In this document: in pieces, positions 28,496 through 30,588 of the stretch | How the letters are laid out: every line of letters begins with the position of its first letter | Numbering within the stretch: the first letter of the stretch is position 1 | DNA from: a virus | Virus record (IMG/VR): IMGVR_UViG_3300033571_007312 | Coordinates: 1 to 30,588 of that record | Reading direction: 5' to 3' (one strand) | Length of the DNA: 30,588 nucleotides | Notes under the pieces: model-generated | The model's database searches: none | What the model was told of the DNA's origin: nothing | The model's input: the letters and a program-made list of their open reading frames with translations, nothing else | Translations under genes and position numbers: made by a program

Positions 28496-29627
28496 GAACT
28501 GGGATGTTATTAATAATGAAAAGATTAGATTTGTAATCAATCAAGGTGGTTCAAGAAGTTCTAAAACATATTCTATTTGTCAATTACTTATTGTCTTATG
28601 TCTCAAACAACCTGGTGTAATGATTTCTATTGTAAGAAAGTCTTTTCCATCACTTAGAGCGTCTGTAATGAGAGATTTCTTTGAGGTGATGAGAGAATTA
28701 AACTTATATAAGACAACAGAACATCATAAAACAGAAAACATTTACAACTTTGATAATGGTTCATCAGTTGAATTCTTTGCTGTTGATGATGAACAGAAGT
28801 TAAGAGGTAGAAAAAGAGATATATTATGGGCCAATGAGGCAAATGAGTTGAATTTTGAGGAATATACTCAGTTAAATATGAGAACAACTGGTAAATTAAT
28901 CTTTGACTTTAACCCATCAGATAATTTTCACTGGTTATATGACCTTATATCAAGACCTGAGAGTAAATTAATACACTCTACCTATAAAGATAATCCATTT
29001 TTAGAAGAAGCGTTAGTAAAAGAGATTGAAAACCTCATCAATGTAGATGAGAGTTATTATAGAATTTATGCCTTAGGTGAAAAAGGAACAGGTAAGACTA
29101 CAATCTATACTCATTGGAAGTATTATGAAGATTTACCTGAGACTAAAACAAAGATATATGGTCTTGACTTTGGTTTCAATCACCCTATGTCTTTATTAGA
29201 AGTAAATTTTATTGATAATAAAGCTTATGTTAGAGAATTAGTTTATGAAAGTGGTTTAACGGTAGATGATTTAATTTTAAGAATGTCCTCCCTTGAAGTC
29301 AGTAAGAAACATGAAATGATTTGTGATGGTGCCAGACCTGAGATGATTGAAGAAATAAAGAGAGCTGGTTATATGGCTAAGTCTGCTGTTAAAGAGGTAA
29401 AGAAAGGAATAGACAGCGTTAAATCTACTGAGTTATACATTCATAAGGAAAGTCTTAATGTAGTTAAAGAGACGGCTTCTTACAAATGGAAAACAAATGG
29501 TGATGTTATATTAGATGAGCCAGTAAAGATGTATGATGATGCTATGGATGCTATGAGATATGCTATACATTGGTGGAAGTTAAAAGGTAAAAAAACAGAT
29601 AAGAATTATTTTAGAATACACTATTAG
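28452..29627 (+). CDS. terL: Terminase large subunit (ATPase-nuclease)
   Basis: 391 aa. ATPase: Walker A GGSRSSKT (32-39), Walker B RDILWANE (122-129) with the catalytic Glu129, coupling motif FDFNPSD (151-157). Nuclease: RNase-H-like with Asp239 (GLDFG), Asp292 (CDGARPEM) and Asp362/363/366 (YDDAMDAMRY). Length and motif order fit the compact Terminase_3-type motors that package DNA and cut it at the portal. The start at 28452 lies inside terS, and the residues before TTPVFSKNWDVINNEKIRF could be non-essential. The TAG stop lies inside the next late promoter motif. The most certain gene in the window. Confidence 0.95.
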   Translation: MSRSLELKTTPVFSKNWDVINNEKIRFVINQGGSRSSKTYSICQLLIVLCLKQPGVMISIVRKSFPSLRASVMRDFFEVMRELNLYKTTEHHKTENIYNFDNGSSVEFFAVDDEQKLRGRKRDILWANEANELNFEEYTQLNMRTTGKLIFDFNPSDNFHWLYDLISRPESKLIHSTYKDNPFLEEALVKEIENLINVDESYYRIYALGEKGTGKTTIYTHWKYYEDLPETKTKIYGLDFGFNHPMSLLEVNFIDNKAYVRELVYESGLTVDDLILRMSSLEVSKKHEMICDGARPEMIEEIKRAGYMAKSAVKEVKKGIDSVKSTELYIHKESLNVVKETASYKWKTNGDVILDEPVKMYDDAMDAMRYAIHWWKLKGKKTDKNYFRIHY

Positions 29628-29656
29628 AAAAAGTAGTTGTTTATCTATTATAGTAA
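29623..29656 (+). promoter_or_regulatory. Late-type promoter motif, copy 6 (before tail-assembly chaperone)
   Basis: ATTAGAAAAA ... TATCTATTATAGTAAA, overlapping the TAG stop codon of terL and preceding the ATG at 29675 by about 20 bases. A consensus copy in the second block. Confidence 0.75.
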
Positions 29657-29674
29657 AAAAAGAATATAAAAATT

Positions 29675-30271
29675 ATGATTGAATTTACATTAAATGAAAA
29701 GGCCTATAAAATGGCTACAAGTTGGGAAGAACTTACATTAGATAAGTATATTAACTTAGTTAATTTACAAGGTGTTGATGCTGAAGTTAAGATTGAAGAG
29801 TTGTATTTACTTAAAATTGTTGGTGCTTTATGTGGTGTTGATTTAAGTGAGTTATATGAACTTGATATGGATACGGTTAGAAATCTTGTAGATAAGTTAG
29901 AATTTATTTACAAACAACCTGAGTGGCCATTGAAAAGATTTATTATGTTTAATGACCAGATGTTTGTGTTTCCACAAGAATTGAATAAGATTACAATGGG
30001 TGAGATTATATCAATTAAGACATTACAAGAGAATAAAGGACAAGGTGAGTTCTTACCTTATCTTTTAGCGGTTATATTAAGACCAGGTAGTGAGTATGAA
30101 GTTAATGGTGAGAAGAAATATAAACAAGATAAGTTTAATGCTGATGATATAGAGTATAGAGCTAAATTATTTTTAGATTTAACTATACCTGAAATTATGG
30201 GAAGCATCAATTTTTTTTTAACTGGGAACAATATATTACCAAGCAATACAGCGGTCTCTACAGAAAAGTAA
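29675..30271 (+). CDS. Tail assembly chaperone, short form (gpG-like)
   Basis: 198 aa in the zero frame. Mixed alpha/beta with FTLNEKAYKMATSWEELTLD at the start and many hydrophobic helix faces (IEELYLLKIVGALCGVDL, GEFLPYLLAVILRPG). The C-terminal end runs into a nine-T tract and stops 51 bases after it with an unrelated-looking tail (LTGNNILPSNTAVSTEK). This is the position and shape of the first of two tail assembly chaperones made by ribosomal frameshifting in siphophages. The tape-measure gene normally follows, but here it lies in another part of the window, consistent with a circularly permuted sequence. Confidence 0.6.
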   Translation: MIEFTLNEKAYKMATSWEELTLDKYINLVNLQGVDAEVKIEELYLLKIVGALCGVDLSELYELDMDTVRNLVDKLEFIYKQPEWPLKRFIMFNDQMFVFPQELNKITMGEIISIKTLQENKGQGEFLPYLLAVILRPGSEYEVNGEKKYKQDKFNADDIEYRAKLFLDLTIPEIMGSINFFLTGNNILPSNTAVSTEK

Positions 30272-30492
30272 GCTCAGTAGAAACCCCTACGCTTGGAGGT
30301 TATGTTTTAGATAGTAGATGGGGTTGGTTAGCAATGGTTGATAGACTTAGTCAAGGTGATATAACTAAACATGACCAGATATATGAAAGGAATTATATTG
30401 AGTGTCTAAACTTATTATCATTCTGGCACGAGAGAGATAAGTTTTATGAACAACAAAATGAAATAAAAAATAGACAACATAGACATGGCTAA
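29675..30492 (+). CDS. Tail assembly chaperone, frameshifted long form (gpGT-like)
   Basis: A -1 shift at T TTT TTA (30214-30220) joins the first 182 residues to a 90-residue extension in the -1 frame: NWEQYITKQYSGLYRKVSSV, RWGWLAMVDRLSQGDITKHD and ECLNLLSFWHERDKFYEQQ, ending at TAA 30490-30492. The extension has no start codon of its own where the coding pattern begins, yet is clearly protein-like. The same shift could come from polymerase slippage on the T tract. In lambda the equivalent long form binds the tape measure protein and keeps it soluble while tail tube assembles. This is the standard arrangement for siphophages. Confidence 0.7.
30214..30220 (+). other. Ribosomal frameshift site T TTT TTA
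   Basis: The slippery heptamer TTTTTTA (within a nine-T tract, 30211-30219, then A) is in the right frame for -1 slippage: zero-frame TTT TTA re-pairs with TTT TTT. A downstream hairpin GGTCTCTAC / GTAGAAACC (30253-30261, 30277-30285; one mismatch) lies 32 bases away, farther than usual. Confidence 0.7.
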
Positions 30493-30588
30493 TAATACGG
30501 TGAGTATAAATAAAATAGTTTCAATCTTTCAAGACTTGGCTATTAGACAACAAATGATAAATGATTTTGGTTATGGACCAGCATATAA
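30485..30588 (+). CDS. Start of a structural gene (3' end outside window)
   Basis: 34 residues visible from ATG 30485, starting eight bases before the end of the frameshifted reading frame (ACATGGCTAA). Begins MANNTVSINKIVSIFQDLAI and continues QQMINDFGYGPAY, a helix then a Gly/Tyr-rich turn. Because it overlaps the chaperone stop and continues off the window, it is the next gene of the same unit, probably another tail or virion protein. Too short to assign. Confidence 0.55.
   Translation, partial: MANNTVSINKIVSIFQDLAIRQQMINDFGYGPAY

Noticed and set aside
28654-28887. Minus-strand frame inside terL
   Set aside because: Opposite to conserved ATPase motifs; composition is shadow-like.
1-30588. 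Recoded stop codons (alternative genetic code)
   Set aside because: TAA, TAG and TGA all end genes at sensible places and no gene is interrupted by any of them.
1-30588. Complete avoidance of TCGA as a separate signal
   Set aside because: I saw none, but CG is rare overall, so the expected number is only a few; not convincing without an exact count.
1-30588. Prophage attachment site or integrase
   Set aside because: No recombinase motif, tRNA gene or terminal direct repeat was seen in the window.

Overview
The window is a long piece of the genome of a tailed bacteriophage, most likely a long-tailed (siphovirus-like) phage of a Bacteroidota host. It is AT-rich (about 30 % GC by eye) and almost fully coding. 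Starts lack Shine-Dalgarno sequences, and two host-type promoters of the form TTTG-N20/21-TAnnTTTG are present; both are typical of Bacteroidota. No integrase, tRNA, CRISPR array or insertion sequence was seen. Both ends cut through genes, so the window is an internal or permuted part of the genome.

Layout. (1) 1-12597, plus strand: tail genes, comprising a fibre C-terminus, a HAD-domain fusion, a tail-completion protein, two large tail-tip/baseplate proteins, two fibre-like proteins (one collagen-like) and the tape measure. (2) 12637-15539: XkdF-like prohead protease, acidic scaffold-like protein, major capsid protein and a probable tail-tube protein, closed by a terminator. (3) 15677-20341: two small genes, portal, head-tail connector, small membrane proteins (candidate holin set) and a repetitive fibre, closed by a bidirectional terminator. 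(4) 20405-22098: two minus-strand genes, a PD-(D/E)XK nuclease-like protein and an unrecognised 328-aa protein, with a tiny plus-strand gene between them. (5) 22099-22456: a non-coding, structured divergent region. (6) 22457-27995: an early-type block of small plus-strand genes, led by a protein with superfamily-A polymerase motifs (TV-Pol-like) and containing a sigma-factor-like gene. (7) 28073-30588: terminase small and large subunits, a tail-assembly chaperone with a -1 frameshift, and the start of another gene.

How it may work together (inference). A host-type promoter at 22318-22350 would start the early block. A family of near-identical intergenic motifs (AGAAAAAAATGAC ... ACTTAATATATAA) repeats inside that block. 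A different motif (TTTAGAAAAA ... TATCTATTATAGTA) occurs seven times, always before structural or packaging units and once on the minus strand before the 328-aa gene. This looks like a phage-specific late promoter, and the sigma-like protein at 25203-25724 is the obvious candidate to read it. Two strong terminators punctuate the late units. The polymerase-like gene next to the structured region suggests a compact replication module. At sequence level, ACWGT, GTAC and TGCA appear to be absent and GATC nearly absent, while the octamer GGAGGACA is over-represented.
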